Assembly (NCBI GenBank): GCA_024235715.1
Contig: JACKLW010000017.1
Span: forward strand, 1-64,000
Length of the DNA: 64,000 nucleotides
Source: Accumulibacter sp.
Lineage (GTDB): Bacteria; Pseudomonadota; Gammaproteobacteria; Burkholderiales; Rhodocyclaceae
Direction: 5' to 3'
This document shows positions 27,244 to 36,248 of the stretch, piece after piece (position 1 is the first letter of the stretch; each line of letters opens with the position of its first letter). The notes under the pieces are model-generated. The model searched no databases. It was given only the letters and a program-made list of their open reading frames with translations, and was not told the DNA's origin. Both the position numbers and the translations under genes were made by a program.

Positions 27244-28955
27244 AGTCGAGCCCTGAGGAAGGAGACGATATCCGTGACCGGCAGCAGCTGCGCCTCGGCG
27301 TCGTCACGGCCCTTGTACTCGAGCTGGCCAGTGGCGAGGCCGCGCTCACCGACGACCACGCGGTGCGGGATGCCGATCAGTTCCATCTCGGCAAACATCA
27401 CGCCCGGACGCTCGTTGCGATCGTCGAGCAGGACGTCGATCCCGGCGCTGACCAGTTCGGCGTAGAGAGAATCGGCTGCCGCCCTGACGGTTTCGCTCTT
27501 GGCGTAGCCCATGGGAACGACGCAGACCTCGAAGGGCGCAATCGCTGCCGGGAAACTGATGCCGCGCTGGTCATGTCCCTGCTCGATCGCCGCGCCGACG
27601 ATGCGCGTGACGCCGATTCCATAGCAGCCCATTTCCATGATCCGGCTCTGCCCGCTCTCGTCGAGAAAGCTGCATTTCAGCGCCTCGGCGTACTTGGTGC
27701 GCAACTGGAAGATGTGCCCGACCTCGATGCCGCGGCACAACTCGAGGACGCCCTTGCCGTCGGGTGAAGGGTCGCCGGCGACGACATTCCGCAGGTCGGC
27801 GACCAGCGCCGGCTCGGCAAGGTCGCGGCCGAAGTTCACACCGGTCAGGTGAAAGTCGGATTCATTGGCACCGCAAACGAAGTCACTCATCACCGCCACG
27901 CTGCGATCGGCGAAGATCCGCAGGTCGGCGACAGCGACCGGACCAAGATACCCGGGTTGACAGCCAAGTGCGCCGATGATCTCGTCTTCGCGCGCGAAGC
28001 GGAACTCGCCAAGGCTCTTCGCCGCCTTGAGCTCATTCAGCGTATGGTCGCCACGCAGCATGATCAGGGCAAACGGGCCGGGCTCGTCGGCTGACGGGTT
28101 CAGGACGATGGCAATGGCCTTGACCGTTCGCTTCAGCGCCACGCCGAGCAGTTCGGCAACGTCCGCGCAGGTGGTTCGACCCGGGGTGGCGACCTTCTTC
28201 ATCGCGGCGGCAGCGGGCAGGCGCGCATCGGCCGGCGCCAGCGCCTCCGCCAGTTCGACGTTGGCCGCAAAATCCGAGTCCGGGCAATAGGCCAGCGCGT
28301 CCTCGCCGGAGTCCGCCAGGACGTGGAATTCGTGCGACCCGGTACCACCGATCGAGCCGGTATCCGCCGCGACGGCGCGGAACTTCAGCCCCAGACGATT
28401 GAAGATGCGCGTGTAGGTCTCGAACATGTTGCGGTATTCGCGCTGCAGGTCTTCGAAACTGCTGTGGAACGAGTAGCCGTCCTTCATCAGGAACTCGCGA
28501 CCACGCATGATCCCGAAACGCGGCCGGATCTCGTCGCGAAACTTCACCTGCACCTGATAGAAGTGCACCGGCAACTGCCGGTAGCTCTTGATGTCCTTGC
28601 GCACGACATCGGTGATCACTTCTTCGTGCGTCGGACCAATGACGAAATCACGCTGGTGGCGGTCCTTGCAGCGCAGCAGTTCGGGGCCGTACTTCTCCCA
28701 GCGCCCGGACTCCTGCCAGAGTTCGGCCGGTTGTACGGCCGGCATCGACAACTCGATCGCACCACCTCGGTCCATCTCCTCGCGAACGATCTTCTCCACC
28801 TTGCGCAGTACGCGCAGCCCGACCGGCATCCACGTGTAGATCCCGCCGGCCAGCCGTTTGATCATCCCGGCACGCAGCATCAACTGGTGGCTGATCACTT
28901 CGGCGTCGGAAGGTGCCTCCTTGAGCGTGGCCAGGAAGAATCTGGAAGTGCGCAT
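27228..28955 (-). CDS. proS: prolyl-tRNA synthetase
   Basis: The 575-residue product is a bacterial-type ProRS with an editing insertion. It starts [20 protein letters not shown], has [10 protein letters not shown] and [21 protein letters not shown] (read in halves) as class II motif 2 regions, a YbaK-like editing insert (about 225-400) and the motif 3 [14 protein letters not shown]. It charges tRNA-Pro and edits Ala-tRNA-Pro. The ATG at 28955 fits the family; the frame runs 57 codons upstream over the divergent promoter region. The gene diverges from rppH, as it does in many beta-proteobacteria. Confidence 0.98.
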   Translation of the reverse strand: MRTSRFFLATLKEAPSDAEVISHQLMLRAGMIKRLAGGIYTWMPVGLRVLRKVEKIVREEMDRGGAIELSMPAVQPAELWQESGRWEKYGPELLRCKDRHQRDFVIGPTHEEVITDVVRKDIKSYRQLPVHFYQVQVKFRDEIRPRFGIMRGREFLMKDGYSFHSSFEDLQREYRNMFETYTRIFNRLGLKFRAVAADTGSIGGTGSHEFHVLADSGEDALAYCPDSDFAANVELAEALAPADARLPAAAAMKKVATPGRTTCADVAELLGVALKRTVKAIAIVLNPSADEPGPFALIMLRGDHTLNELKAAKSLGEFRFAREDEIIGALGCQPGYLGPVAVADLRIFADRSVAVMSDFVCGANESDFHLTGVNFGRDLAEPALVADLRNVVAGDPSPDGKGVLELCRGIEVGHIFQLRTKYAEALKCSFLDESGQSRIMEMGCYGIGVTRIVGAAIEQGHDQRGISFPAAIAPFEVCVVPMGYAKSETVRAAADSLYAELVSAGIDVLLDDRNERPGVMFAEMELIGIPHRVVVGERGLATGQLEYKGRDDAEAQLLPVTDIVSFLRARLCVAA

Positions 28956-29146
28956 GGAAATCAGTCTGGAAATGATCGAGGAGCTCGATTCTACGCGACA
29001 GATGCCAGCCTGTGGCGTAAAACGCCATCGCCCGGCCTGACAGGGGACGCTGCGAAACGCTCGCCCGGCCGGCCTCACACGCTGCTTTGCAAGGACTGTG
29101 AATTGTGGAAAAATGCGTGCAATCAATCGAATTGCAGGATCTGAAC

Positions 29147-29698
29147 ATGCTTGACCGTGAAGGCTATCGCCCGAACGTCGGCATCATTCTTTGTAATACC
29201 AAGAACGAGGTGTTCTGGGGCAAGCGTATCAGAGAGCATTCATGGCAGTTTCCGCAAGGTGGCATCAAGCGGGGTGAAACGCCGGAACAGGCGATGTACC
29301 GTGAATTGCACGAAGAGGTCGGTTTGCTGCCCGAACATGTGTTCATCCTTGGTCGCACCAAAGACTGGTTGCGCTATGACGTACCGACGCACTGGGTTAG
29401 ACGCGAATGGCGTGGCAGCTACCGAGGCCAGAAGCAGATCTGGTTCCTGCTTCGCCTGGTGGGGCGCGACAGCGACCTCTCCCTGCGCGCCTGCGACCAT
29501 CCGGAATTCGACGCCTGGCGGTGGAATCACTACTGGGTGTCGCTTGACGCAGTGATCGAATTCAAACGCCGGGTCTATGAGCAGGCTTTGAACGAACTTG
29601 CCCGCTTTCTCAATGCCGACCACCGCCAGCCACGCCGCCGTCCTGCGCGCGCAGCAGATCGTCCGACGACCGCCGCCGCAGTGGCCGAGAAGAAATGA
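29147..29698 (+). CDS. rppH: RNA pyrophosphohydrolase RppH
   Basis: The 183-residue protein opens [17 protein letters not shown], a near copy of the E. coli RppH start. It has the Nudix box G-G-I-K-R-G-E, seven residues, R-E-L-H-E-E-V-G-L, and the HSWQFPQGG segment. RppH removes pyrophosphate from mRNA 5' ends and so triggers RNase E decay. The last 25 residues are Arg/Ala-rich and longer than in E. coli. The ATG at 29147 follows AGGAT. Its stop overlaps the next start as ATGA, coupling it to the CNP1-like gene. Confidence 0.95.
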   Translation: MLDREGYRPNVGIILCNTKNEVFWGKRIREHSWQFPQGGIKRGETPEQAMYRELHEEVGLLPEHVFILGRTKDWLRYDVPTHWVRREWRGSYRGQKQIWFLLRLVGRDSDLSLRACDHPEFDAWRWNHYWVSLDAVIEFKRRVYEQALNELARFLNADHRQPRRRPARAADRPTTAAAVAEKK

Positions 29699-30261
29699 GT
29701 CCTGTGCGGAACGTGCCGGCGCGCGACACGAGTCGCGACGCGCCACGGTCGACCTGGCGCCGCGCAAGCTGGCTTCTGGTCCTGCTTGCGCTCTGCCCAC
29801 CAGCGGCGCTCGCGGCCGAGGAAGACAACCCGCTCCGCGCCGAGAGCGAAGTCCGGTACCCACCGTTTCCTCAGGCCGAGAACCTGATCCCCTTCTCGGT
29901 CAGCGCAACCACCAACAACGAATTCATGATCGACGGCGCGTCGCTAACGGTCAGCCCCGATCGTGTCGTGCGCTACACGCTGGTGATCGTCAGCCCTGCC
30001 GGCGCCCGCAACGTCAGCTACGAAGCGATGAACTGCAGTACCGGCGAACGCCGGCTCTATGCCGTCGGTCGCTCGGACGGCACCTGGGCCAAGGCGCGTG
30101 CTGACAAGTGGGTGGGAATCCGCGAAAGCACTCTCAACCGCCATCACGCGGCGCTCTTTCGTGAGTATTTCTGCTCCATTGGCGTGACTCTTCGCGACGC
30201 CGAAGATGCGCGGCGGATTCTCCGCACCGGCGGGGATCGAACGAAGCTGTTGGGTCATTGA
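29695..30261 (+). CDS. CNP1-like family exported protein
   Basis: A 188-residue protein with an N-terminal export signal (basic region, then [17 protein letters not shown], cleavage about residue 41). A domain follows that matches my memory of the CNP1-like family (cryptic neisserial protein 1): [20 protein letters not shown], then [20 protein letters not shown] and a cysteine pair (NCSTGE, EYFCSIG). Function is unknown; members sit next to rppH in several beta-proteobacteria. The start is ATG 29695, overlapping the rppH stop. Confidence 0.8.
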   Translation: MSPVRNVPARDTSRDAPRSTWRRASWLLVLLALCPPAALAAEEDNPLRAESEVRYPPFPQAENLIPFSVSATTNNEFMIDGASLTVSPDRVVRYTLVIVSPAGARNVSYEAMNCSTGERRLYAVGRSDGTWAKARADKWVGIRESTLNRHHAALFREYFCSIGVTLRDAEDARRILRTGGDRTKLLGH

Positions 30262-30412
30262 CCGTCATGAAATGCCGAGGTACGTGGCCAGGCAGGTCAT
30301 GGCCGTTTCCCTCGCCGGAAACGCACATGCCGACGCGCACGGCGAAATCCTGTGCCCGGCAGGCAGCGCGCCCCCACGTGGACGCCCCACCTCGCACCCC
30401 CACTCCCCCTCT

Positions 30413-30430
30413 TCTCCCGCGTCTGGGAGA
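30413..30430. repeat. short palindrome of the CTCCC...GGGAG type
   Basis: TCTCCC at 30413-30418 and GGGAGA at 30425-30430, in the 253-bp gap before coq7. It shares the core CTTCTCCCGCG with the larger palindrome at 35135-35157 and resembles the dispersed C-rich/G-rich intergenic repeats of many proteobacterial genomes. Nothing else was found in this gap. Confidence 0.4.
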
Positions 30431-30514
30431 GCAGCGGTTTGCCAGTCGCGGAAGCGGCTTTTGCGGCGCGGTCGCGGCATTGCCGGACTGGAACCAGAAC
30501 CCCGGAGGCCACAC

Positions 30515-31138
30515 ATGATCGTCGACCGCCTGGTCATTGAATTCGACAAGGCCCTGCGCACCCTCTTTGTGCCGGCGCCGACCACTCGCGAGGTGCCTGG
30601 CAGCGAGCGACCGGAAGCGACATTGTCTGACGCAGAGCGAGCGCACTCGCAGGCGCTGATGCGCATCAACCACGTCGGCGAGATCTGCGCGCAGGCGCTC
30701 TATCAGGGACAGGCGCTTGGCTGCGACGACCCGGAGATCAAGCAGGCCCTGCAGCAGGCAGCGTATGAAGAAACCGAACACCTTGCGTGGACCGAGCGCC
30801 GCCTGGCAGAACTGCACGGGCGCACGAGCTTGCTGAACCCGCTCTGGTATCTCGGCGCCCTGACCATCGGCTTCGCCGCAGGCAAGGTGGGCGACGCATG
30901 GAGCCTCGGCTTTCTCGCCGAAACCGAGCGACAGGTCGAGGCGCACCTAGACGCGCACCTCAGCGATTTACCCTGGCAGGATTCCAGGTCGCGGGCGATC
31001 GTCGAGCAGATGCGCGTCGACGAGATTTCACACGCGGCGACGGCGGTGCGACTCGGTGCTCGAGAATTGCCCGGCGCGGCAAGACTGGCGATGCAATTGG
31101 TATCGCGAACCATGACGCGCACCGCCTACTACGTCTAG
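30515..31138 (+). CDS. coq7: 2-polyprenyl-3-methyl-6-methoxy-1,4-benzoquinone monooxygenase (Coq7-type)
   Basis: A 207-residue di-iron hydroxylase that performs the penultimate ubiquinone step at the membrane surface. The iron ligands are visible: E and E-x2-H in MRINHVGEICAQALYQGQAL and YEETEHLAWTERRL, then ETERQVEAHLDAHL and VDEISHAATA in the second half. The ATG at 30515 follows GGAGG; the open frame upstream (to 30206) has no such support. It converges on the osmC gene to its right, 53 bp away. Confidence 0.95.
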   Translation: MIVDRLVIEFDKALRTLFVPAPTTREVPGSERPEATLSDAERAHSQALMRINHVGEICAQALYQGQALGCDDPEIKQALQQAAYEETEHLAWTERRLAELHGRTSLLNPLWYLGALTIGFAAGKVGDAWSLGFLAETERQVEAHLDAHLSDLPWQDSRSRAIVEQMRVDEISHAATAVRLGARELPGAARLAMQLVSRTMTRTAYYV

Positions 31139-31191
31139 CCCGAAAGCCGCAACCGCGGCTCCCGGACGCCGGCTGCCCGTAGCCGCGTCCC

Positions 31192-31611
31192 TCAATCCTC
31201 GACGATCTCGAAATCGTGCGTGATCGCGGCGGTCTTGGCGAGCATGCTCGTCGCCGAGCAGTACTTGTCGTGGGACAACTCGATGGCGCGCGCGACGGCC
31301 TCGGGCTTCAGCTGCTTGCCGGCGACGCGAAAATGGAAATGGATGCGGGTAAATACGCGCGGCTCGACGTCCGCCCGCTCCGCCTGAAGGCTGACTTCGA
31401 CCCGCTTGATGGCGTGCCGCCCTTTCTTCAGAATCAGAACGACGTCGAACGCGGCACAACCACCGGCGCCGGCAAGCATCATCTCCATCGGACGAGGCGC
31501 CATGTTGCGCCCACCCGCCTCGATGGCTCCGTCCATCACCACCGTATGATTCGTACCCGTCTCCGCGAGGAAGGACATCCCCTCGCCGGTCCACTTCACT
31601 CTGCATTCCAT
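31192..31611 (-). CDS. OsmC family protein, YhfA-like
   Basis: A 139-residue OsmC-family protein starting MECRVKWTGEGMSFLAETG, with MEMMLAGAGGCAAFDVVLIL around the first cysteine (about 56) and the second cysteine in HDKYCSATSMLAKTA. This matches the YhfA subgroup, whose substrate is unknown. The ATG at 31611 is preceded by AGGAGG at ideal spacing, so the 50 extra upstream codons are rejected. It lies between coq7 and the ribosomal protein genes. Confidence 0.88.
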   Translation of the reverse strand: MECRVKWTGEGMSFLAETGTNHTVVMDGAIEAGGRNMAPRPMEMMLAGAGGCAAFDVVLILKKGRHAIKRVEVSLQAERADVEPRVFTRIHFHFRVAGKQLKPEAVARAIELSHDKYCSATSMLAKTAAITHDFEIVED

Positions 31612-31999
31612 CCACCGCCCTCCTTGTCGCCCCGACGGGCATGACGACGTGTCAGACCCGGCAAGCCAAAACCAGCATGCGAAGCGGCAATGGTGCGCAC
31701 CAAGCAGACGCCAGCGGTGATCGCCTGGCGCGCTGGCGTCGGTCCGAAGGTCACCGGCCAAGCCTCGTCATGTACCTTCATTGTAGCCGCAAGCCTTGCG
31801 CAGCAGGCAGTTGCAACTAATGTTGCGCCGCAGCATTTCTTTCGCAAAACAACTCTTCAAGAATGGTTTCGGAAGTCACACATTGTGTAACGCATATACC
31901 GGTACTTCTGTAACACATTGCTGTTTATGCGCTTTATTTGCGGCCACAATGCAAGCCACCAAAGAACGAAAAATATATGGCGCAGCGCACAAATAATAC
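31612..31999. other. gene-free region upstream of osmC with a long inverted repeat
   Basis: No credible coding sequence in about 390 bp. It contains a perfect 10-bp inverted repeat, GACGCCAGCG at 31707-31716 and CGCTGGCGTC at 31731-31740, with a 14-nt loop and no T-tract. From about 31850 the sequence becomes distinctly A/T-rich up to the promoter at 32000. The osmC promoter should also lie here but was not identified. Confidence 0.5.
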
Positions 32000-32028
32000 T
32001 TGATCTTTACGGTCGGATGAGGCATAAT
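32000..32028 (+). promoter_or_regulatory. sigma70-type promoter of the candidate small RNA
   Basis: TTGATC at 32000-32005 and CATAAT at 32023-32028 are separated by exactly 17 bp, within an A/T-rich region. Transcription would begin near A32035. This is the best promoter match found by eye in the window. Confidence 0.7.
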
Positions 32029-32034
32029 GATTTC

Positions 32035-32147
32035 AACGTAAGCAGTAAGCAGCTTCCTGATTCACCTTATCTGCTTTTCCCTTGTCTCCTCCACCCTCCT
32101 CCTTTGGTGTGGATTTAGCGCGGCTCCAGCGAGCCGCGCTTTTTTTT
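32035..32147 (+). ncRNA. candidate small RNA with exposed anti-Shine-Dalgarno sequence
   Basis: About 113 nt between a good promoter and a strong intrinsic terminator, with no open reading frame of note. A pyrimidine-rich centre holds CTCCTCC (32086-32092) and CTCCTCCTTT (32096-32105). The latter sits in the loop of a small hairpin closed by CACC (32092-32095) and GGTG (32106-32109). CCTCCTTT is identical to the anti-Shine-Dalgarno end of beta-proteobacterial 16S rRNA, so the RNA could pair with ribosome binding sites of mRNAs. The alternative is a terminated leader of rplM, but rplM has its own promoter-like sequence further down. The existence of the transcript is predicted, not shown. Confidence 0.6.
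32117..32147 (+). terminator. intrinsic terminator of the candidate small RNA
   Basis: A perfect 10-bp stem, AGCGCGGCTC (32117-32126) with GAGCCGCGCT (32131-32140), tetraloop CAGC, followed directly by eight T residues. This is the strongest rho-independent terminator in the window. Confidence 0.9.
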
Positions 32148-32328
32148 GCCCGCAGCGCGCGTCCGTGTCGGCAAGGACGAGATCGAGGCCAGCAGAATCT
32201 CCGAACGATGCCAGCGTCGGGCCGGCCTGCGCGCGGCGTGGCCAAGGCCTGCCCTGCGCACCGGGTTTGCCCAGCCGAGCACGCACGCGCTCCGGGCGAA
32301 TTTATCGCGCGAAGCGCCGAAACAGCGA

Positions 32329-32356
32329 TTGACACGGCTTGCACACTTGCCATAAC
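32329..32356 (+). promoter_or_regulatory. candidate promoter of rplM-rpsI
   Basis: TTGACA at 32329-32334 (perfect -35) and CATAAC at 32351-32356 with a 16-bp spacer. Predicted transcription start near 32363, giving a 5' leader of about 38 nt before the rplM ATG. Confidence 0.6.
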
Positions 32357-32400
32357 ATGCTGGGCTTTCCGTGATCAGGCAAATAAGGACGGCGTTTTTG

Positions 32401-32829
32401 ATGAAGACTTTCTCCGCCAAGTCGCATGAAGTGACACGCGAGTGGCTTGTGGTTGATGCCACGGACAAGGTGCTGGGTCGCCTTGCAACCGAAATTGCTC
32501 GCCGCCTGCGCGGCAAGCACAAGCCTGAATTCACCCCGCACGTCGATACTGGCGACTACATCGTCGTCACCAACGTGGAGAAGTTGCGCGTCACCGGCAA
32601 CAAGGCTGAAGACAAGAAGTACTATCGCCACTCGGGCTACCCCGGCGGTATCTACGAGACGAACTTCAACAAGATGCAGCAGCGCTTTCCCGGACGCGTT
32701 CTCGAACAGGCCGTCAAGGGCATGCTGCCCAAGGGTCCACTCGGTTATGCAATGCTCAAGAAGATGAAGTGCTATGCGGGCACAACCCATCCGCACGCTG
32801 CCCAGCAGCCGAAAGTTCTGGAACTCTAA
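32401..32829 (+). CDS. rplM: 50S ribosomal protein L13
   Basis: The 142-residue product is full-length L13, an early-assembling large-subunit protein: [20 protein letters not shown] at the start, [40 protein letters not shown] and [20 protein letters not shown]. The ATG at 32401 matches the family; AAGGAC lies about ten bases upstream. It is followed nine bases later by rpsI, the standard operon. In E. coli L13 represses its own operon through the leader; whether that applies here is not visible. Confidence 0.99.
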   Translation: MKTFSAKSHEVTREWLVVDATDKVLGRLATEIARRLRGKHKPEFTPHVDTGDYIVVTNVEKLRVTGNKAEDKKYYRHSGYPGGIYETNFNKMQQRFPGRVLEQAVKGMLPKGPLGYAMLKKMKCYAGTTHPHAAQQPKVLEL

Positions 32830-32838
32830 GGAATCACA

Positions 32839-33231
32839 ATGGCTGATAACTATTTCTATGGCACGGGTCGGCGGAAAAGCGCAGTCGCACGTGTGTTCAT
32901 GAAGCGCGGAAGCGGTGTTTTCGTTGTCAATGGCAAACCGGTCGATGAATTCTTCTCCCGCGTCACCGGTCGCATGATCGTTCGCCAGCCGCTGCAGCTC
33001 ATCGAACAGATGGCGGACTTCGACATCAAGGTCAACGTTGCCGGTGGTGGCGAATCCGGACAGGCGGGTGCTGTGCGGCACGGAATTACCCGGGCACTGA
33101 TTGCTTACGACGGCGCGCTGAAGCCAACGCTGTCCAAGGCCGGCTTCGTCACTCGCGATGCGCGCGAAGTCGAGCGCAAGAAGGTCGGTTTCCACAAGGC
33201 GCGTCGGCGCAAGCAGTTCTCGAAACGCTAG
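32839..33231 (+). CDS. rpsI: 30S ribosomal protein S9
   Basis: The 130-residue S9: [20 protein letters not shown] at the N-terminus, [19 protein letters not shown] in the middle and the basic tail [17 protein letters not shown], whose last residues reach the P-site tRNA. The GGAATC upstream of the ATG is a modest ribosome binding site. It is the second gene of the rplM-rpsI operon and is followed by an intrinsic terminator. Confidence 0.99.
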   Translation: MADNYFYGTGRRKSAVARVFMKRGSGVFVVNGKPVDEFFSRVTGRMIVRQPLQLIEQMADFDIKVNVAGGGESGQAGAVRHGITRALIAYDGALKPTLSKAGFVTRDAREVERKKVGFHKARRRKQFSKR

Positions 33232-33259
33232 TCTGCGTCGCAGTCTTCCACGCAGTCAA

Positions 33260-33282
33260 AGCCGCCTCCGGGCGGCTTTTGT
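33260..33282 (+). terminator. intrinsic terminator after rpsI
   Basis: Stem AGCCGCC (33260-33266) with GGCGGCT (33271-33277), loop TCCG, then TTT-G-T-C-TTTT. It lies 29 bp after the rpsI stop and separates the ribosomal operon from argC. Confidence 0.85.
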
Positions 33283-33330
33283 CTTTTCGGAACGTCGGGC
33301 CTATGATTGCAGGCTATCGGGGAGTCTCTC

Positions 33331-34359
33331 ATGATCAAAGTTGGAATCGTCGGCGGCACGGGATACACCGGTGTCGAGCTCTTGCGCTTGCTTGCTCAGC
33401 ATCCGCGTGCAGAAATCGTTGCCATCACCTCTCGCGGGGACGCTGGCACGGCGGTTTCGCAAATGTTTCCCAGCTTGCGTAACCGGCTGGACCTGAACTT
33501 CGAGGATCCAGCCAGTGCCAATCTGCAGAATTGCGATCTGGTCTTCTTTGCCACGCCGAACGGCGTGGCAATGAAACAGGCGCCGGCACTTCTCGATGCG
33601 GGCGTGCGGGTAATCGATCTGGCAGCCGACTTTCGTATCAAGAACATTGCCGAATGGGAGCATTGGTACGGCATGGCGCATGCCAGCCCGGAGTGGGTGG
33701 CACAGGCGGTCTATGGGCTTCCCGAATACGATCGTTCCGGGATCCGCGATGCCCGCCTGGTCGCCAACCCGGGTTGTTACCCGACCGCGGTCCAGCTGGG
33801 CTTCATGCCCCTGGTCGAAGCGGGTCTGGTGGAACTCGATCATTTGATCGCCGATGCCAAGTCCGGTGTCTCGGGCGCTGGCCGCAAGGCAGAGATCGGC
33901 GCCCTGTTCTCGGAAGCGTCGGACAATTTCAAGGCCTACGCGGTATCCGGGCATCGCCACCTGCCGGAGATCCGGCAAGGCTTGTCGAAGATGGCCGCGC
34001 ACCCCGTCGGCCTGACCTTCGTGCCGCACTTGACGCCCTTGATCCGCGGTATCCACGCGACCCTGTACGCGCACACCAAGGACGGTGCCGACTTCCAGCA
34101 GATCTTCGAAGAACGCTACCGCAACGAACCCTTCGTCGATATCCTGCCGCCGGGGTCACACCCCGACACGCGCTCGGTACGGGCAGCGAACGTCTGCCGT
34201 ATTGCGCTGCACCGCCCCCAGGGAGGAACGGTATTGGTGATTCTTTCGGTCATCGACAACCTCGTCAAGGGGGCAGCGGGGCAAGCGGTGCAGAACATGA
34301 ACATCATGTTCGGCCTGCCGGAAACCGAAGGCCTGTGGCAGCTGCCCGTGCTTCCCTGA
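33331..34359 (+). CDS. argC: N-acetyl-gamma-glutamyl-phosphate reductase
   Basis: A 342-residue arginine-pathway enzyme that reduces N-acetylglutamyl phosphate to the semialdehyde with NADPH. Residues 1-17 hold the nucleotide site [18 protein letters not shown]. The catalytic cysteine is in [15 protein letters not shown] (about residue 150), and the active-site histidine region [11 protein letters not shown] follows near 210. The ATG at 33331 has GGAG upstream. No other arg genes are nearby, which is usual for Betaproteobacteria. The next gene probably begins within its 3' end. Confidence 0.97.
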   Translation: MIKVGIVGGTGYTGVELLRLLAQHPRAEIVAITSRGDAGTAVSQMFPSLRNRLDLNFEDPASANLQNCDLVFFATPNGVAMKQAPALLDAGVRVIDLAADFRIKNIAEWEHWYGMAHASPEWVAQAVYGLPEYDRSGIRDARLVANPGCYPTAVQLGFMPLVEAGLVELDHLIADAKSGVSGAGRKAEIGALFSEASDNFKAYAVSGHRHLPEIRQGLSKMAAHPVGLTFVPHLTPLIRGIHATLYAHTKDGADFQQIFEERYRNEPFVDILPPGSHPDTRSVRAANVCRIALHRPQGGTVLVILSVIDNLVKGAAGQAVQNMNIMFGLPETEGLWQLPVLP

Positions 34360-35099
34360 CGCTCAAGCGTCTGCGCCAGCGTTTCGGCATCAACGCGCCA
34401 AAGCTGGCGATCCGCACGCACTTTCCCTGGTACCTGCGCCTGCTGGCGGTCGTCGCCATGCTGGCGATCATCCTGGTGCTGGCGGCATGGATTTTTCAAG
34501 CCGGCAAACGTACGGCCGGTTTTCAGGCCAGTGAAGTGCTTGGCGAGAATCGGCGGCTCGCGGCCCGTGTCGCCGAACTGGATGCGCAACTGAGCCGACT
34601 GCGTGACAGCCAGGGCTCGGAAGAGAGCAGCCGGAAGATCGAGAGCGCCGCGCAGCAGCAATTGGCCGCACAGATGATGGTGCTTGAAGAGCAGAACGCA
34701 GCACTGAAGGAGGAACTGGCGCTATTCGAGGGATTGATGACCTCTTCGCAGGCCGCTGCCAGAAGCGGACTGCAAATAGAGCGACTGCGCGTCGAGCCGG
34801 AGGCCATTTCCGGCCAGTATCGCTACCGGATGTTAGTGGTGAACAACGGCAGGCGACCGCCAAGAGAGTTCAAGGGAACGCTGGAACTGACGCTCACGGT
34901 TGTCCAGGATGGCAAAAATGTTATCATCCGCCTGCCGTCGAAGGCTGAAGAGAACGCGTCGAACTTTCGCCTCGAGATCCAGCACTATCAGCGCGTTGAG
35001 GGTTTTTTTTCGCTACCCTTGGGGGCAACGCTGAAAGGCATCGAAGTGCGCGTACTGCAGGGCGGCAAGCTGCGCGCAAGTCAGTCGCTGGCGCTTTGA
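34335..35099 (+). CDS. membrane-anchored coiled-coil protein (DUF6776-like)
   Basis: A protein of about 254 residues. After a short basic N-terminus comes one membrane helix ([20 protein letters not shown], about residues 33-52). A coiled coil follows (about 70-140: [19 protein letters not shown], then [15 protein letters not shown]), and then a beta-rich C-terminal domain (about 150-254, [20 protein letters not shown]). The start is uncertain: no ATG precedes the helix, and GTG 34335, overlapping argC by 25 bp, is the first reasonable codon. Its place between argC and bactofilin is conserved in beta-proteobacteria as far as I recall, which suggests a link to the bactofilin cytoskeleton (inference). 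Confidence 0.78.
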   Translation: MAAARASLTLKRLRQRFGINAPKLAIRTHFPWYLRLLAVVAMLAIILVLAAWIFQAGKRTAGFQASEVLGENRRLAARVAELDAQLSRLRDSQGSEESSRKIESAAQQQLAAQMMVLEEQNAALKEELALFEGLMTSSQAAARSGLQIERLRVEPEAISGQYRYRMLVVNNGRRPPREFKGTLELTLTVVQDGKNVIIRLPSKAEENASNFRLEIQHYQRVEGFFSLPLGATLKGIEVRVLQGGKLRASQSLAL

Positions 35100-35134
35100 T
35101 GTGAAAGCCAGGTGCGCCGCGATTCACCAACCGC

Positions 35135-35232
35135 CCTTCTCCCCGCGCGGGAGAAGGAGCAGGGGGGTGAGACGGGGAATGCAGGGCGCATGCGCACTGC
35201 CCGTCGAACGATTCCGGCATGCAGGCCGGAAT
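35135..35232. repeat. cluster of two intergenic palindromes
   Basis: The 221-bp gap before the bactofilin gene holds two inverted repeats. CCTTCTCCC (35135-35143) pairs with GGGAGAAGG (35149-35157), and ATTCCGGC (35211-35218) pairs with GCCGGAAT (35225-35232). A direct repeat ATGCGCACTGC flanks the second palindrome (starting at 35190 and 35231). It resembles a REP-type dispersed element; no coding sequence was found. Confidence 0.55.
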
Positions 35233-35320
35233 GCGCACTGCAAAGGGGAAGGAAAACGGTCATGACCTTGATGATTTCGGGTGTCTGCACGCGTCATGAC
35301 CGCTAGGCGGGAGCTTTTTC

Positions 35321-35722
35321 ATGTTCGGTAGTTCCAGGAGCGGTACACCGCAGAATCGCATCGACAGTCTGGTCGGCACCGGAACCCGCGTTGACGGGCA
35401 TCTGACTTTCAGCGGCGGCTTGCGCGTCGACGGTGAAGTGCATGGCAGCATAAGCAGCGATGACGCCCAGCCTGGCACTCTGGTCATCAGCGAGCAGGCG
35501 CGTGTCGAGGGAAAGATCTCGGTATCGCATGCGGTGATCAACGGCACCGTCGTCGGCCCGATCGTCGCAACCGATTCGCTGGAACTCCTACCCAACGCAC
35601 GTGTCACAGGAGACGTTGAATACCAACGGATCGAAATTCAGCTCGGAGCGGTTGTCGAAGGACGCCTGGTGCATCAGGCAGGCACCAGGACGCAGGAACT
35701 CAAACTGGCTGCAAATGGCTGA
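35321..35722 (+). CDS. bactofilin
   Basis: A 133-residue bactofilin: short disordered N-terminus (MFGSSRSGTPQNRIDSLVG), then the right-handed beta-helix domain of about 100 residues with its regular hydrophobic/Gly repeats (GGLRVDGEVHGSI, ARVEGKISVSHAVINGTVVG, ARVTGDVEYQRIEI). Bactofilins polymerise into membrane-associated filaments that localise cell-wall enzymes or polar structures. GGGAG precedes the ATG. It is followed 45 bp later by erpA. Confidence 0.93.
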   Translation: MFGSSRSGTPQNRIDSLVGTGTRVDGHLTFSGGLRVDGEVHGSISSDDAQPGTLVISEQARVEGKISVSHAVINGTVVGPIVATDSLELLPNARVTGDVEYQRIEIQLGAVVEGRLVHQAGTRTQELKLAANG

Positions 35723-35767
35723 CCTTTTCGTCAGCAGTCTCGGATATCAGGTTCAGGAGGATCATTG

Positions 35768-36118
35768 ATGAATGCAGCAACCGAAATGCCAATGCCCTTT
35801 GTCTTTACTGACAATGCGGCCGGCAAAGTGAAAGAATTGATTGAAGACGAAGGCAATCCGGAATTGAAACTTCGCGTCTTCGTGACCGGCGGTGGATGCT
35901 CCGGCTTCCAGTACGGTTTTACCTTCGACGAAGTTGCCAACGATGACGATACGGCGCTGCAAAAGAACGGTGTGACCCTGCTGGTCGACCCGATGAGCTA
36001 TCAGTATCTGGTGGGTGCCGAAATCGACTATACGGAAGGCCTCGAAGGTTCGCAGTTCGTCATCAAGAACCCGAATGCTTCGACGACCTGCGGCTGCGGT
36101 TCGTCGTTCTCGGTCTAA
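35768..36118 (+). CDS. erpA: iron-sulfur cluster insertion protein ErpA
   Basis: A 116-residue A-type Fe-S carrier that delivers clusters to apoproteins, including those of isoprenoid synthesis. The three cluster cysteines are C44 ([11 protein letters not shown]) and C108/C110 (TTCGCGSSF). The ATG at 35768 has AGGAGG seven bases upstream; a TTG one codon earlier is too close. The order bactofilin - erpA is typical of beta-proteobacteria. The gene converges on the channel gene, with 130 bp between. Confidence 0.96.
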   Translation: MNAATEMPMPFVFTDNAAGKVKELIEDEGNPELKLRVFVTGGGCSGFQYGFTFDEVANDDDTALQKNGVTLLVDPMSYQYLVGAEIDYTEGLEGSQFVIKNPNASTTCGCGSSFSV

Positions 36119-36248
36119 TCGCTCGGCGAGCCAGGAGGGTGCGCGTTCTGGCCGCGCTCCTGTCTGCCCCGACTTCCCTGCCGATCACAGTCGCCAGGTG
36201 GCCGCAACAGCTGGCGGGCCTGGTCATCGGCTCGCAGTCAACGCCCGC

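Noticed and set aside
32035-32147. Small RNA as an rplM attenuator leader
   Set aside because: The terminator is perfect with no visible antiterminator, and a TTGACA/CATAAC promoter follows at 32329; kept as an alternative only.
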